Positions 1-14,132 are shown, counted from the stretch's first letter. The stretch: 64,000 nt of DNA from Crambe crambe (GCA_963924555.1 OZ004588.1:1922001-1986000); one strand, 5' to 3'. Notes: generated from the letters alone by a model not told the origin. Translations and numbers: made by a program.

Positions 1-536
1 TTAGTGTTGTGTGTACCAACTGATCCTGTTATGTGTTTCATTATGCACACTATCACATGTTAATTTCCTCTGGATACCACATATGTACATGCATGCACTC
101 GACTAATAGCTGTGTGGCAATAGCATACCATGCGCATTATAAACTAATTTCTTATGATTATTTTTTGGTAGAGTCGTACTATGTCTAGTATTGGACTTTA
201 GACTGAAGTCCTGGTAAAGGGTCCCTATGGGTATGTTAACCATGTGGTCATTACTTGGGGGAATGATAATACTCTTGAGAGTGGGTCCACACCTATTATC
301 ATGTGCATGCAGCTGTATGTGGAACTGTCTTTCCATGGCTCAAAAAGGTAACAGTATGCCACCTTTTTCATTCCAGTGAAGTCAATATATTTTCACATTT
401 TCTATCACCATTATCATCCACAATCCTGTTGCTACGTAATAATCCCCCCAGGAGAAGTGTATGTCCCAATATTGTGTGTGTAAAATTATCTTGTGGTGAA
501 TTAGTTCTTTATTCCTCTGGCATATGCAGCAACATT

Positions 537-614
537 ACAAACTACTATTCCTACTTCATTCCTAGGCCTCCTAATTTCAATAGTGAAGTTACTGAAGTAG
601 GAATAGTAGTTTGT
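537..614. repeat. Foldback hairpin
   Basis: ACAAACTACTATTCCTACTTCA is repeated in inverted form at the right end. The core ACTATTCCTACTTCA also occurs in the large palindrome at 42,498-42,936. Confidence 0.65.
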
Positions 615-1008
615 AGCACAATTAATTCAGCGAGCGAATGGAGCGAGTGAGCTGACTCTCAAGTCATGACTCATTGAAATTGTAAATATATAATAAATTA
701 TATGTACGTGTACACTCCAAAATCCCCCAGGCAATGTATGTCCGGGTGGGTTGTATGGTACATGTCCTGAATTAGTAGCACTGTGCGTGCAAAATACTCC
801 GTGTGAGTGTGTGTGGAGTCACTGACAGTGAGTGGATTGTGGATATGAACTGATGGTACGTACACGGGCACTCTTTAGAGTTGTTTGGGTAAAGAAAGGT
901 TACATTCATATGCTGTACAATTTAGAAGATGCCAAACACCCCCACCCCACCCCCTCCACATTTTGTTTCGTTCTAGATAATCACTGTATGTTGTGTATGC
1001 AATTACAG

Positions 1009-1079
1009 AATGAGATGATGAAGTCCTCAAGGAAGAGGAGCAGTCGTAATGGTCCCTCTAAAAGAACAAACCCTTACAG
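1009..1079 (+). other. Microexon-like repeat, copy 1
   Basis: 71 bp bounded by acceptor TATGCAATTACAG and donor TTACAG|GTAATC. Only one frame is open, encoding a Ser/Arg/Lys-rich peptide (NEMMKSSRKRSSRN...). Length is not a multiple of three. Confidence 0.55.
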
Positions 1080-1997
1080 GTAATCATCAATCCTTCTCAC
1101 CTATGTAATAGTTTCTTTAAGATCCATTTGATCCTATAAGAGGTATGCATATGTGGTAAAATGATGTGGCAGCAAGCAACCCTTACTTGGTTATCACATG
1201 TGATTTCCTTTTAATGTGGTCTTTTAGAGCATTCACCTTCTCCCCCTTCTCATACATACATACTTACGTAGAAATGTAAAGCTTGTTATTAACTTTTTCA
1301 GAAACACTCTATACTGTTACTCACAAATCACTATGCAATTTGATACAGATTCAGAAGTACTGCAGCAATCCACATCACCATCCAGCCATGCATCTCTTCC
1401 AACTTGTCCTGCAATGCACACTTCACAAGGTTAGCTAGCTAGTTTTAATTTTTTTAAAAGCAAAAGAAATGGATCAAAATTAGCTATAGCTCTCTGGCCT
1501 AGTCACAACTTGAATAATGAAATCTGTGAGAGCGTCCTACATTACGTCACTCTTGTCTAGCTACATCTATAAATGAAAGGCTGGGATAACATTACTATAA
1601 TCAGGTCATGATCATTAGTACTTCATGGTCTTCTGTCATTTAATTCTACAGTGTCTTGCCCTCCTCCAAACATGACTGACTTCCGTGTTTCCCCCTACAA
1701 GACTCAAATAATATGAACTTAACCACAGAAATCGGAGCAAAGTACCTTGAATTTGGAACATTCCTCCTGGAAGACCAGACTGGTGCACAAATCAGTGCCT
1801 TTGAGGTGGAACTCTGTAGGAAAAAGCATCAACTATCGTGTGTTTCAAGAATGGCTACATGGGAAGGGAAAGCAAGATTCTGTGCTGGAAGATATTGGAC
1901 TAAATGAACTTGCTAAATCTATAAGAGGTGTTAAACTATAGAATTATAATTCTATGTGAGATTTATCTGCTATTCATAAGTTACCCAAGTGTCATTT

Positions 1998-2092
1998 TGC
2001 GCATGCGCATTGATGGGCATTATTTGAAACGAAGCTTCAATGCACTTTGCGGAACTGTGGCTAGAAAGTTCGTGTTCTTGCCTTTGGACCTG
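1998..2092 (+). promoter_or_regulatory. NRF1-like palindrome and 5' exon, copy A
   Basis: TGCGCATGCGCA at 1998-2009 is the NRF1 consensus, followed by GGGCATTATTT and, at 2092, an exon end CCTTTGGACCTG|GTAAGCAA. The same order recurs at 38,369 and 59,010, suggesting a promoter with first exon. Promoter activity is inferred. Confidence 0.5.
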
Positions 2093-3395
2093 GTAAGCAA
2101 TGTATCAGTGATAGCTAGCGCCAATGATCCACCCATCATGGAGCTGAAATGCATGTTTGTTGATGGAATCAGCGTTTGAACACTATGATAGTTAAAATTC
2201 TAGTGACATGATTTTACCAAAAGACTAGCTAGAGCATGATTAAGTTATCTGCACCCTGTGCTGACATTAAATGTCTCTCCCTTCCTCCCTAAACATGGAT
2301 CCCTTCACCATTTGAATGTCTAGGAACCTACCTCCAATGGCCAACTCCTTTCCCTGATGAACAAGTATCAGAAGTTTCTTAAGAGTTGGAGAGATCTATG
2401 TGAGATCACTAGTCAAGACTCATTTATGGACAAACAGGTATGTGCAGTACATTAATGAAGGACTCTCTCAATCTCCCTGTCTGATATGTATAAAACAGTA
2501 CGTCTTCAAATGCCTCCTCCTATGTATTGTCCCATCTCACTTTATTCCTAGCATGGATAATCCCGAGATCGAATCCTGAGCACCTCATAATCATGGCCTA
2601 CCACTCATGATCATTCAGACTTTCTAATGATAAGACCCTTTACCCACTTTGGCCTAGTTAAAGTAGTAGAATTTGACTTCAACTGGATGAGGTTGAGGTT
2701 GTATTTAAACTTCATGTGATATGTTCATTTTCTGTTTTACCTTTTGTTCTCTGGTATCAAGCCATGTGGTATGTGGGTGTGCTAGAGTGTGAACATAAAG
2801 CCTTTTCCATATGACATCTGATTCTTATCTTTCCAGCTCTGTAGTTTTCCATCGATAAATGGCTGATTTCAGAAATTCTGACTTGGACTACAGCACGTAT
2901 TGAATAGCATTGTTAGCCTAAGTGCTGGAAAAAGTCTACACACCTTATTGATTTATATGGAACCATCGAAGGTCCTTCCTCTGTATACAGAAGCATCAGA
3001 GTCTCTCAATGTTATCTTTAGACAGAGTAGCAATACATCATGTGTTAACTGACAAGCCAATATTTTTACATGTTGGATTCAAGATCATGACTAAATGGTT
3101 ACTTAGCTTACCCTGGCAACCTAGCTTAACCTGACTGAGGGGTTTGTGCACTGAGATTAATTAGGTAGTGAGTTGGACAGTGTATGAACAGTTTTCTGAG
3201 AATTGCCAGGTAACCTTTTATGCATAATATTGCTGATTATTGTCCATGGATTCATTATCCTTACAGTGTATACCTCCTCACCTCTATTAGAAATGATGTG
3301 GGAGATTCCCCTCTCCCCTCTCAACACAATACTGCATTTCCATGAGATCACTGAAGCACTGATGTTCGTATACATTGCAGATGGAGTTTTTGACG

Positions 3396-3396
<1 letters not shown>

Positions 3397-3428
<32 letters not shown>
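3397..3428. repeat. CA microsatellite
   Basis: About 16 AC units, in the C/A-rich position upstream of the microexon. Confidence 0.95.
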
Positions 3429-3430
<2 letters not shown>

Positions 3431-3496
3431 CCTCCACACTTTTTCCTTTTTTTCATTGTTCTAACTAATCACTGTATGTTGTGTATGCAATTATAG

Positions 3497-3554
3497 AATG
3501 AGATGATGAAGAGGAGAAGTCAAATTGGTCCTCTAAGAGACCAAACCCTTACAG
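3497..3554 (+). other. Microexon-like repeat, copy 2
   Basis: 58 bp with a 13-bp deletion relative to the 71-bp form. Acceptor is TTATAG, donor TTACAG|GTAACC. A CA microsatellite lies 70 bp upstream, where other copies also have C/A-rich runs. Confidence 0.5.
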
Positions 3555-5361
3555 GTAACCATCAATCCTTCTCACCTTTGCAAGTTGAATCCAAACATCC
3601 CTTACTTGGTCACTTTCCTTTGATATGTAATTTCCTTTTGATGTGATTTGAGCATTCATATTGTATTTCCCCCTGCTCAAGCCTCTTAGTGATTGTATGT
3701 ACTAGCATGTGTGTGGATTCATGTCCTCTATGCCTCCATGGTTGCCAGTGCTAAGGTGTTGATATATATGCCACCTATGTGCATTTTCATAGGTATGTAT
3801 AATCGGTACGTCTTCTGATTGCCCCTCCTCCCCCTATATATTGTACCATCTCACTTTGTGATTAAGATTTCATAGACCTGAATACCTCATAGCCCACCAC
3901 TGTCAATCTAGATATAGATCAATGGTATATTTTGAGATTGAGTATTCTTTAGTGTTTAGACCCTTTACCAATTTAGCCTAGTTAATTGTAGTAGTCGTTT
4001 ATGACTTTGTAAAACCTTATGGATTATTGTAATAATCAACTTTGGTATATAAAGTCCTAACCTCACACCTCTGTACTGGTATCGGTTTCTTGTACCATTG
4101 AGCTGAATGTCTGGGTCCCCTTCCTCCTTACTGAACAAGTTGTGGGTATACCATCTGTGCAGATCTGATATGATAATGATGCCTTTGACAATCCAAACTG
4201 AGGAATGTCTGAAGAGCATGGACTACCTCTACATCAATATCTCTAAGCCAACCAACTGTTTATTAATTAAGCTTAAGATATCTGTCTGCATGGGGAGCAT
4301 TATAGTACACATGTAACAGAAACTGCTTTCCTTTTTTAATCTCCCAAAGTTTTGTCATGCTGTACCTGTTAGTTCACTCAAATGTTGCCTAAGAACATAT
4401 GTAATGTGATGTGCTTTATATAGAAATGATCCACACGCACTTTTGTGTAGGTGCCATAGTCCATTCAGAAAAGAGGACATCTGTTGCTCACACAGATTAT
4501 GTACGTATGTACGTATGCATATGGAGGGTGTCACATGTTTGTCACATGCACACTATACTCGAGCTTTACTGTGGTATGCAGAGAGAGGTAGCTACCACTG
4601 CACATTTGAAAAATGCTACCTTGGACTATCACATACTGCAGCATAAGTTCATAGCATTGTTAGCCTGAGTGGTGTTACAGCTGGGTTGGGTATGGGCAGA
4701 CAATGTGGATGAGTACACATAACTCCTTGCTTGTCAAAGTCTATATACCTTGCAGATTTATATGGAACTATCAGAGGTCCTTCCTCTGGATTGAGTCTCA
4801 AAATGTCACAGTACAATACATGTATTAACTGACAAACCAATGTTTAGTACATGTGGATCAAGAGTGATGACTAAGTGTTTGATTGGTTACTAGCTTACCC
4901 TAGCAACCTAGCTTAACCTAGAATGGTGACTGTGGGGTTTTGAGTAGTGGGTTGGACTTATCAAGTATGTGTATCAACAGTTTCCTCAGAGTTGCCAGGT
5001 AACATTTATGCATGATAATTATTATGTTGTTATTTAGCAATGTGTCCATGGACCTTACAGTGTACATCCTCTCCCCCTCCACCCCTACAAGTTATTCCTG
5101 TAAATTATCACTGGTTTACATACACTACTTCATCAGTTGAAAATTCCGGCCAAGTTTCAAAGATCTGGAGTTGTGAGAGATTCCCCTCCCCTCTCAACAC
5201 AATACACATAATGTGTTGCATTTCCATGAGATCACTGAAGCACTGATGTTTGTATGCATTGCAGATAGAGCTGTTTTTTATGAACACTTCTCCTCCACAC
5301 TTCTTTTTTTTTCTTTTTCATTGTTCTAACTAATCACTGTATGTTGTGTGTGCAATTACAG

Positions 5362-5422
5362 AATGAGATGATGAAGTCCTCAAGAAAGAGTAACAGTCTT
5401 AATCGTCCCCAAACTCTTACAG
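5362..5422 (+). other. Microexon-like repeat, copy 3
   Basis: 61 bp, acceptor AATTACAG, donor TTACAG|GTAACC. Belongs to the segment duplicated at 43,896-45,180. Confidence 0.5.
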
Positions 5423-7145
5423 GTAACCATCAATCCCTTTCATATTTTGTCTGTTAGATTCAAGCAGCCCTCACTTGGTCACTTTCCTTTCAAATGTGAT
5501 TTCCTTTTGGTGTGGTTTTTAACATCAATATTGTATTTCAACCACCTCCCCCCCACCCCACCACCACCACCACCACCACCACCCACCACCATGCAAGTGT
5601 CTTTGTGATTGTATGTACTGGAATGTGTGTGAATTTATGTCCTCTATGTCTTCCCTTTAGAAGGTGCTAGTGTTGATGTGTGTCAGTGCATCCCTTTTTC
5701 ATAGGTACTTATATTCAGTAAGTCTTCTGATTGCCCCTTCCATCCCCTTGTTTATGGTCCCATCTCACTTGTCCCTCTCATGGATAATGCTGAGAGAGAG
5801 TTTGTTGACCTGAACACCTCATGGCCCACCACTGTCAATATAGACATAGATTGAGACTTTCTAGTGTTGCCCATTTTAACCTAGTTGATATTGTACAATC
5901 ATTCTGAACTTAAATTCCTTACCAATTATTCTAAATGTAATTATTCTTGAACCGTGAGAGTTGAAGCCAAACCACCAAATTATCCATCCACATGGAAATC
6001 TGTGCATCATAACTATGTTTAGCTTCCCCATGTTGCTTCTGACATCAGCTAATTCCTCTCTTCCTTGATAGTTCTTATACCGTCTGAATGTCTGGTAACC
6101 TACCCCCATACACAATTCAACTCCCTCCACCCCTTCCTCCCTGCTGAACAAGTTGGACTCTCTGATTAGTACATCTTCTAATTGCCCCTCCCTCCCCTTT
6201 ATATTCAGTTTGTCCCTAGCATGGAAGATGCTGATGGAGTTAGTAGATGTGAACACCTCATGGCCCACCACTGTCATTCTATTCTGTACATATGACTTTC
6301 TAATGTTGAGACCCTTTACCCAGCTAATGTGTATAGAGTGGCAGTACGGGAACTTGACTTTGAATGTTGAGGTGTCTCTCCAGAGTGGTTGTAGCACTTT
6401 CAGTCAATATGATTGTTCCTTTCTGTTTCATAATGGCTCCCTTTCTATTATCGAGCCAGTATGTTTTTTAGGCTGAGAATGAATTTATTTTAGGAGGGTG
6501 TGCTCTAATATGAATCCATGCATAGTCCGAGCATGTTTCAACTAACCTTAATTAAACCCAGAAAGTGCTCACGGGAATGTAGAACCTTGAGTATTAGATG
6601 CTCTGTGTGCCCCCCAGATCAAGTTTTACTCTGGGGCTATCACATGTTTAACACACACACACTCTATAGGGTTTCATACGAATCTTCCAAAAAGGGGGGA
6701 ACCACTTGAAGCCCATCTCCCTTCAAAATAATTCATAGCAAAGCCATTAAGAGACCACCTCTATTTAAAGACTACATTTTCCACTGTATAGCTACATGAA
6801 TTCTTATCACCACATCATCTCAAGAGAGAATGCAAGTATCAGACATCATGCAATAAGCTTCAGTCCCAAGTTGTACGTATCAATGGGGCATACAGACAAT
6901 ACACTTATTAACCCCTTGCTTGGTAAAGTCTTGATGAAGTACGTATGGTGGGCATTATTATGTGACAGTATCAGGTAGAAATCCTTAAATCATGCTTTTA
7001 ATAATGAAACTGTCACAAGCTTTGTCATTTAAGGTATTATTTGTGGTGTGGATGACCTTACTTGGTCACTTTCCTTCCACATGTGATTTTCTTTTGATAT
7101 TGTTTTTGAGCATTGATATTGTATTTCAACCTCTCTCTCTCTCTT

Positions 7146-7182
7146 CCCCCCCCCCCCCCCCCCCCCCCCCTCCCCCCCCCCC
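7146..7182. repeat. Poly-C tract
   Basis: 36 C with one T. Similar C runs are at 8196-8218, 9566-9586, 28962-28984, 39076-39099 and 45994-46014, and a G run is at 30383-30400. Confidence 0.95.
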
Positions 7183-7993
7183 ACCTCTGTGAGGTCGTAA
7201 TGAACTATATATGTACCAACATGTGGAATCATGTCCTCTATGCCTCTTTTCCAGCTTCCCCCTTTAGAATACAGAAGGTATCAATATGCCAACTTTACAT
7301 CCCAGTCAGAGGTATATATAATCAATACGTCTTCTGATTGCCCCTCCCTCCCCCTATAATGCTGTCCCATCTCACTTCATCCCCTGCATGCATGGATAGT
7401 GTCTATGCAGAGTTTGTAGACCTGAACACCTCATGGCTGGCCGGCCCACCCCTGTCATCTGGATGACTATATTCTGCACTTGTGACTTTCTAAAGTTTGC
7501 CCACTATAGCCCTAACTTGCTAAGGAAATGGAGTGGTATATCCTCATAATAGCACTTTCAGTCAATATGAGTTTCTGTTTCAATATGAATCCCTTTCTAT
7601 TGTCCTGTATCAAACCATATTAGTTGAGCTTAGCCTAGGAGGGAGTGTGTAGGCCGAGCATGTTTAATATCAGCCTGTCCGTCATGAATCACAAAATCAT
7701 TCTGTTTCAGCTGTCATGCAATGTAAGTAAAATTATCAATTTTAGACCTAGTCAGCTGATTAAGATCTTTAAGTAAGCACCGTGTGTGTTCCAGACAGAT
7801 CCTGTTATTCCATAGAAGACTGCAAACTGAATAAAGTGTGTGATATTATCTGATAAGCAACTCTGAGACGTTGCATTTTTCAGTAAAATTGTATGCTCTT
7901 TGTATATATAGAACCTTCCTCCATTTAAAGATCAGACATGTGTGTTAGTGAACTGGAAGAGGTTAGAATCTCTTCCAGAATTGCATGCTCAGC

Positions 7994-8166
7994 TGTGGAT
8001 TGCAGTGATCTTGCAACATGAAATTCAGAACACCAAACCAAAATTTACATAGCTTCCTTTTAAGTAGCCCAACTTTAAAGCCACAATTAAGTCCTTTTAA
8101 AGGAGGCTATGTAAATTTTCGGTTTGGTGTTCTGAATTTCATGTTGCAAGATCACTGCAATCCACA
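7994..8166. mobile_element. Foldback MITE-like element
   Basis: Inverted arms of about 60 bp start TGTGGATTGCAGTGATC and end GATCACTGCAATCCACA. The related segment at about 63,500 lacks it, so it was inserted into a repeat-unit copy. Confidence 0.75.
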
Positions 8167-8282
8167 TTTACAAATCAGTTTTTTGGCCAAACACACCCCC
8201 CCCCCCCCCCCCCCCCCCACCACCTCCACAATTTTTTTTCATTGTTCTAACTAATCACTGTATGTTGTGTATGCAATTACAG

Positions 8283-8353
8283 AATGAGATGATGAAGTCC
8301 TCAAGGAGGAGGAGCACTCGTAATCGTCCCTCTAAGAGACCAAACCCTTACAG
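8283..8353 (+). other. Microexon-like repeat, copy 4
   Basis: 71 bp, acceptor AATTACAG, donor TTACAG|GTAACC, nearly identical to the copy at 40,020. Confidence 0.55.
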
Positions 8354-10449
8354 GTAACCATCAATCCTTCTCACCTTATGATGCTTGTACTGTGTTTCTT
8401 TAAGGTCCATAAAGGAATTCCTTTTTGATGTGGTTTTTTTAGAGCATTGTTATTGTATTTCAATCACCTTCCCTCCCTACAAGCCTCTTTGTGTACTATA
8501 ATGTGGAATCATGCTCTTATCCTGCCTTTTTAGAAGGTGCCAGTACATTAAGTTTTCCAAGTCTCAATACGCCATCTTTTTCCATCGTAAACGAAGTGTT
8601 GATATGCCACCCCTCCCATGCTGTTCAACCTTCTATACATTTCCTACTAACTCCTTCATATCCAGCAACATCCTGTTGTCACATAATTATGTTAATATCC
8701 CATGCAGGAGAAATGCTACTGTGTCAGGACTCACAATAACTGTCAGTCACAGGACATTTATCCGGTCATTTTCTGCCTTTGTCTGACCAATTTTTCTATT
8801 ATAGTAAAACTGGTATTAGATAATCATGTGTGGACAATAATGTAGTGTTACTGTGAGTCCTGTTGTGTGTGTGTCCTACTAGTTGTCCAACTGTCACTTG
8901 CACTTATAATAACACCAACCACTTCACAGTACAGCTTTTCCACTGAGTGTGCACAAGTACATCACAACTAGAGAATTACTTTTTCTCCTTGCTCTTGGAG
9001 CAGAACAACAAAGTGAAGAGCACAATTTGTTGAATCTGTTTTTCTGCCAGTGAGTTGTGTACTGGTTATACTCAAGCCCTTGTAAGACCTGGTAGCACAC
9101 CACTTAAAGGCCGTCAATTAGAAGTACTATCCTGGCTCTGTTCCTCTGACATAATGTAATTGGTCTATTCTGAACTGGTGAGATTACTTTTCCATAGGTG
9201 ATTGCTCCAACCACGTCATAATGAAGGGGGAGACCCCCTAAATTAGTGTTGTGTGTACTAACTGATCCTGTTATGTGTTTCATTATGCACACTATCACAT
9301 GTTAATTTCCTCTGGATACCACATATGTACATGCATGCACATCCACTGTGTGGCAATAGCATATCATGCACATTAGAAACTAATTTCTTAATTTTTTTGG
9401 TGGTCCTGTTGTTGCATAATAATGCCCCAGGAGAAGTGTATATCCCAGTACTGTGTGTGTGTGTTGTGGTGCAAATTTCTTTCTATACTTGATTTTCTTT
9501 CATGTATGATATATTTTTGATGTGTTTCATAATATTGAAAAGGAATTTTAACTCTTTTCTTCTCTCCCCCCCCCCCCCCCCCCCCCAATTAGTAGTTATA
9601 TAACTATTTTGCACTCGTGACTTTCTAATATTGAGACCCTTTACCCACTTCAGCATAGAGTCGATAATTATGAGCATTCACTTTCTATTTCAATGTGGAG
9701 CCCTTTCTATTATCATGTATCAAGCCATATTAATTGAGCTTAGCCTAGGAGGGTGTGTGTAGTCTGAGCATGTTTAAAATAAGTACCTGCCATTGGACAT
9801 TTGGATCAGTGATAGCTTTCAATTGGTAAAGGTCATCCATTGATCCACCCTTGGACGTGTTTTCTTGTAGTTGAAGTGTGTATGATGATAATTATGATGA
9901 TAGTACATTTAACTAGGATACATACCTATAACTTACCTGTTAATATCAACTGTCAGTCATCAATCACAAAATCAGTCTGTTTCGGCTTCCATTTAATGCA
10001 AGTAAAAATTGATAATTGATTATGGACCTATTCAGCTGATTAAGATCTTTATGTAAGCGTGGTGTCATCCATGTGTGAAAGCTTCAGTTCCAGACAGATC
10101 CTGCTATTCCATAGAAGACTGCAAAGCTGAATAAAGTGTATATCTGATAAGCAACTTTTTCCTGCTCTGCAGTTTTCCATACACAATCAGCAGTAAAACT
10201 GTACGCTCTATGTAGAACCTTCCTCCATTGATGTGTGTTAGGAAGTGGTTAGAATGTCTATGTCTGGAGATCTGGGGGTTGGAGATAATGTCTGAGACCC
10301 CCCTCCCCTCAACACAATACGTACACATAATGTGTTGCTGCTATCATTCTTAGTATATACATTTTTTGCCGAACACACCCTCACCCCCCACATTTTTTGT
10401 CTTTTGCATCGTTCTATTTAAATATTGTGTATTGTGTATGCAATTACAG

Positions 10450-10510
10450 AATGAGATATTGAAGTCCTCAAGCAAGAGGATCATCCCTCTAAGAGAACAA
10501 ACCTTTACAG
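10450..10510 (+). other. Microexon-like repeat, copy 5
   Basis: 61 bp, acceptor AATTACAG, donor TTACAG|GTAACC; a 10-bp deletion relative to the 71-bp form. Confidence 0.5.
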
Positions 10511-13008
10511 GTAACCATCAATCCTTCTCATTTTATACTTGTACTGTGTAATAATTTCTTTAAGGTCAATTGGATCCTATAAAGGGTGTGCATGTGTGGC
10601 AAAATGTTGTGTGACAGTTGGCAGCAAGTGACCCTTACTTAGTTACTTTCCTTTCACATGTGATGTGGTTTTTTAGAGCATTGTTATTGTATTTCTATCA
10701 CCTTCTCCTCCTCCTTGAGCCTCTTTGTGGTTGTATGTACTAGCATGTGGAATCATACTCTTATCCTGCTTCCCTTTTAGAAGGTGCCAGTACATAATGT
10801 TTTGTATAGCTCAATTTTCCATGCTAAGCAAGGTGTTGATATGCATGCTGTCCTATATTCAGGTTCACTACTAACTCCTTCATATCCACCAACATCATCC
10901 ACCGTCTCGTTGTCACATAATATTATGTTAATTACATATGTTAATATCCCAGGAGAATGCTTGTCCCAATACTCTGTGTGTATTCTACTGCATCGTAAAT
11001 GTCATAATATCAGTTTGGCTAAATTGTAACCTTAAGATGTGTGTGCAGACCCACATCACCTGTAGGTGTCTGATTGACATGTCCAAATAAGAGCCAGTTG
11101 CTACATACATATGGTGGGCATTATATGTGACAGTCCCAGCCAGCACATTACATTAATCGTTCGCTTTAAAATTACGAAACAGTCCCAAACTTCCCTATCA
11201 GATGGAGTTCGTAGACCTGAGCTCACCAGTGTCATTGACTTTTTGTACCTTTTAAGATTGAGACCCTTTACCCACTGCATGAAATTGACTTCAAATGTTG
11301 ATCCAGAGAAGTTGCCATATTAAAACATAATTTTTCACTTTCTGTTTCACTGTTCTATCACCCATCTACCGTAATATGGTATGAATTCGAACTTGGGTAA
11401 AGAGTAGGGTGTGTTACAATATGGATTCATAATCCAAACATGTTCTGAGTGAGTCTATCTTTCATAAACTACCCCCATATACTTTATATCTTAATATCAG
11501 TTGCCTGTGGAGGGCTGAGTTGCTGCCAATTAAGTTTCCAGTATTTTCAGCATTTAGTAGGACTAGAGCAGTTGCACTAAAGCTAGCCATACCAGCTGTG
11601 TGTATGGACAGGTGGTACCCTTGTACTGGTACTGTTCCATAAGCCTGGGGTATAGAAAAAAGAAGGGCGGGGGCAAAGGAAAAGGCACATCACATACAGT
11701 ACTTCAAGCTGCAATAAATAATAAGTATAATTTAATTTTAAATTATAACTTCTATATTGTCTGTACAGCTTCTAAGAACAGTTTACTGGAACACTTACTG
11801 TTTATTATGATGAACATAAGCAAGCTGAGAATCCAACATCCCACCACTGTCAATTTATGGTATGTTTGGAGATTGACTATTCTGTTTTCGACTTTCTGGT
11901 GTTGAGACCCTTTACCAATTTTTGATAACCTTCTCTTGCTTAAATTCATGTAGTCGTTTGTGACATTATATAATGAACTTTTGTAGCATAATTGCAAACC
12001 ACCAAATTATCCATCCACATGGAAATCTGTGCATCATAATTATGACTTTAGCTTCTCCAGGTTGGAGAAATTTATCTGCACCTCTGTACTGACATCAGTG
12101 TCACATTGATTAATTCCTCTCTCCCTTGATAGGGTCTGAATGTCTGGGATCCTACCCACATGCAAATTCAACTCCCTTTACCCCTTAAGTACGAGTTGCA
12201 TGCATGAAGGAAGGACTCGGTATTGTCGGTACATCTTCTAATTGCCCCTCCCCTATATATTTTCCTATCTCTGTCAGTAGTGGGGTGAATACGAGTTGCT
12301 TGCATGAAGGAAGGACTCTCTCTGATTGGTATAATTGTAATTCCCCCTCCCTCCCCTATATATTCAGTTTGTCCCTAGCATGGAAGTGTTGATGGAGTTA
12401 GTAGATGTGAACACCTCATGGCCCACCACTGTCATTCTATTATGACTTTCTAATGTTGAGACCCTTTACCCAGCTAATGTGTATAGAGTGGCAGTACAGG
12501 AACTTGACTTCAAATGTTAAGGTGTCTCTCCAGAGAAGTTGTAGCACTTTCAGTCGATATGATTGTTTACTTTCTGTTTCATAATGGCTCCCTTTCTATT
12601 ATCAAGCCAGTATGAATTTATTTATGGAAGGTGTGCTCTAATATCAATCCATGCACCCTACACACTTACCAACTCTCCAGCAGTCTGTCATGTTGTGTGT
12701 CGGACTTGTCAAGTATGTGTGGACACATACTGTGTGTGTATTGAACATATAATCAATTCAGTTTTCTATGAGTAGGTTAATATGCCTGTATCCTGTCCAC
12801 CTTCCCCCTTTAGAAGGTGTCAGTACATTACCTTTCCATGGCTCAAAAGGTCCTTTTTCACACCAATAAGGTGTGGATAAATCAACCCCTTTCCATGCTG
12901 AAGACAGAACCCTGCCTCAATACATCTTCACATTTTCTACGCACTCCTTCATATCATCCATCATCCTGTTGTTACCTAATAATGCCCAAGGAGAAGTGAA
13001 TGTCCCAG

Positions 13009-13011
<3 letters not shown>

Positions 13012-13051
<40 letters not shown>
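13012..13051. repeat. GT microsatellite
   Basis: About 20 TG units, following AGTACTG; the shorter TGTGTGTG at the same place in other copies (near 9,457) shows expansion here. Confidence 0.95.
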
Positions 13052-13053
<2 letters not shown>

Positions 13054-14132
13054 AGGGGGTTGTTTAAGCAGAAACAAAAAATGAAAATAAAAAATATAAC
13101 TTTGGAAATGATCTTGTCCACTGCACTGCTGATTGGGACCAAGTTACAGCCTATTTATATAGTAAAGCCTAATACTCCCATTGATCTGAGTTAGTCAGCA
13201 TTTGATACCAGTCATCAGGGGAGATCCCAATTCGATCAACACTAAACCATGGGTTTCGGTCCCATTAATCTCCCGACCCATTGGCTAGCTCCCGGAAAGG
13301 GAGGGACCACTCCCACTAATGGAGTCCGGTAGCATCAATGATTAGAAAGCCTAAGAAGCTGTTTGTGTGTGTGTGTGAGGATTTTTAAGAGAAAATAAAA
13401 AGAAATTAACATTTTATGCAACATTTTATGCAAAGGATTAAGTATGTGTACCGCCCATATGCAACACAGTTGTCACATGACATCATAACGTTTGGGTTAA
13501 TGATGTCATTAACTTATGTTTCAAGTATTCCAATCAACTTTTTTCCTGATTATGTATTCATATATGCTGAATGTGCATGATATGAGATAATGTCGAACAT
13601 AACCATGAAGACCCTTCCTCTGGTTATGAACTGTCTCTGATTGCTCCTCTCCCTCCCCCTATATATTGTACCATCTCTACCATGGATAATATTGAGAGTT
13701 CGTAGACCTGAGCACTTCATGCCCCCCTGTCATTCTAGACAGTTGATATCAACTTGATGTTGAGACCCTTTACCCACTTCAACTTTAATGTGTATAGAGT
13801 GGTAAAATGTTGAGGTGTGTATCCAGAGAGATTGTGATATTAGTTGATATGATTGTTTATTTTCTGTTCCTGTATGGGGTTTTTGAATAGACCATTGGAA
13901 AGCTTTTAAATCATTTCTGGTGGTTTTAAGTGGGATCTATAAGAATCGAATTATTGATCATGAATCATAATATTAATTATCACATAGTTGGTTAATGCCC
14001 TCAGCCTCAGAGTTCCACATAGGACGGTTATAATGACCTCAAGCTTTGCCCTCAGTTACCATAATAAAGTGGTTCAATGACTGTTGTATAATGTACATAC
14101 ATATGAAGTGTTTCCCTCTGTTTTCCATGTAG

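Noticed and set aside
2550-2600. GATCGAATCC as a tRNA B box
   Set aside because: It lies inside a variant of the CATGGATAG exon module, and no acceptor or anticodon stem fits around it.
5876-6397. 173-codon minus-strand frame
   Set aside because: It runs antisense through several repeat modules with splice-like borders on +. Other copies of the same modules do not keep it open.
7029-7232. Frames with long Pro, Gly or Leu runs near C and CT tracts
   Set aside because: These are translations of simple repeats; the same holds at 9,388-9,588, 17,332-17,526 and 46,561-46,843.
9104-9298. Minus-strand frame (MIVCIMKHITGSVSTHNTN...) also open at 15,903-16,088
   Set aside because: The two copies differ by an in-frame deletion, which looked like coding constraint, but the third copy near 54,960-55,100 is frameshifted by a missing C. 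The frame more likely reflects recent duplication of non-coding DNA.
13200-13330. Possible tRNA-like or SINE sequence (GGGTTTCGGTCCCATTAATC)
   Set aside because: No A and B box pair or cloverleaf could be drawn, and no second copy was seen in the window.
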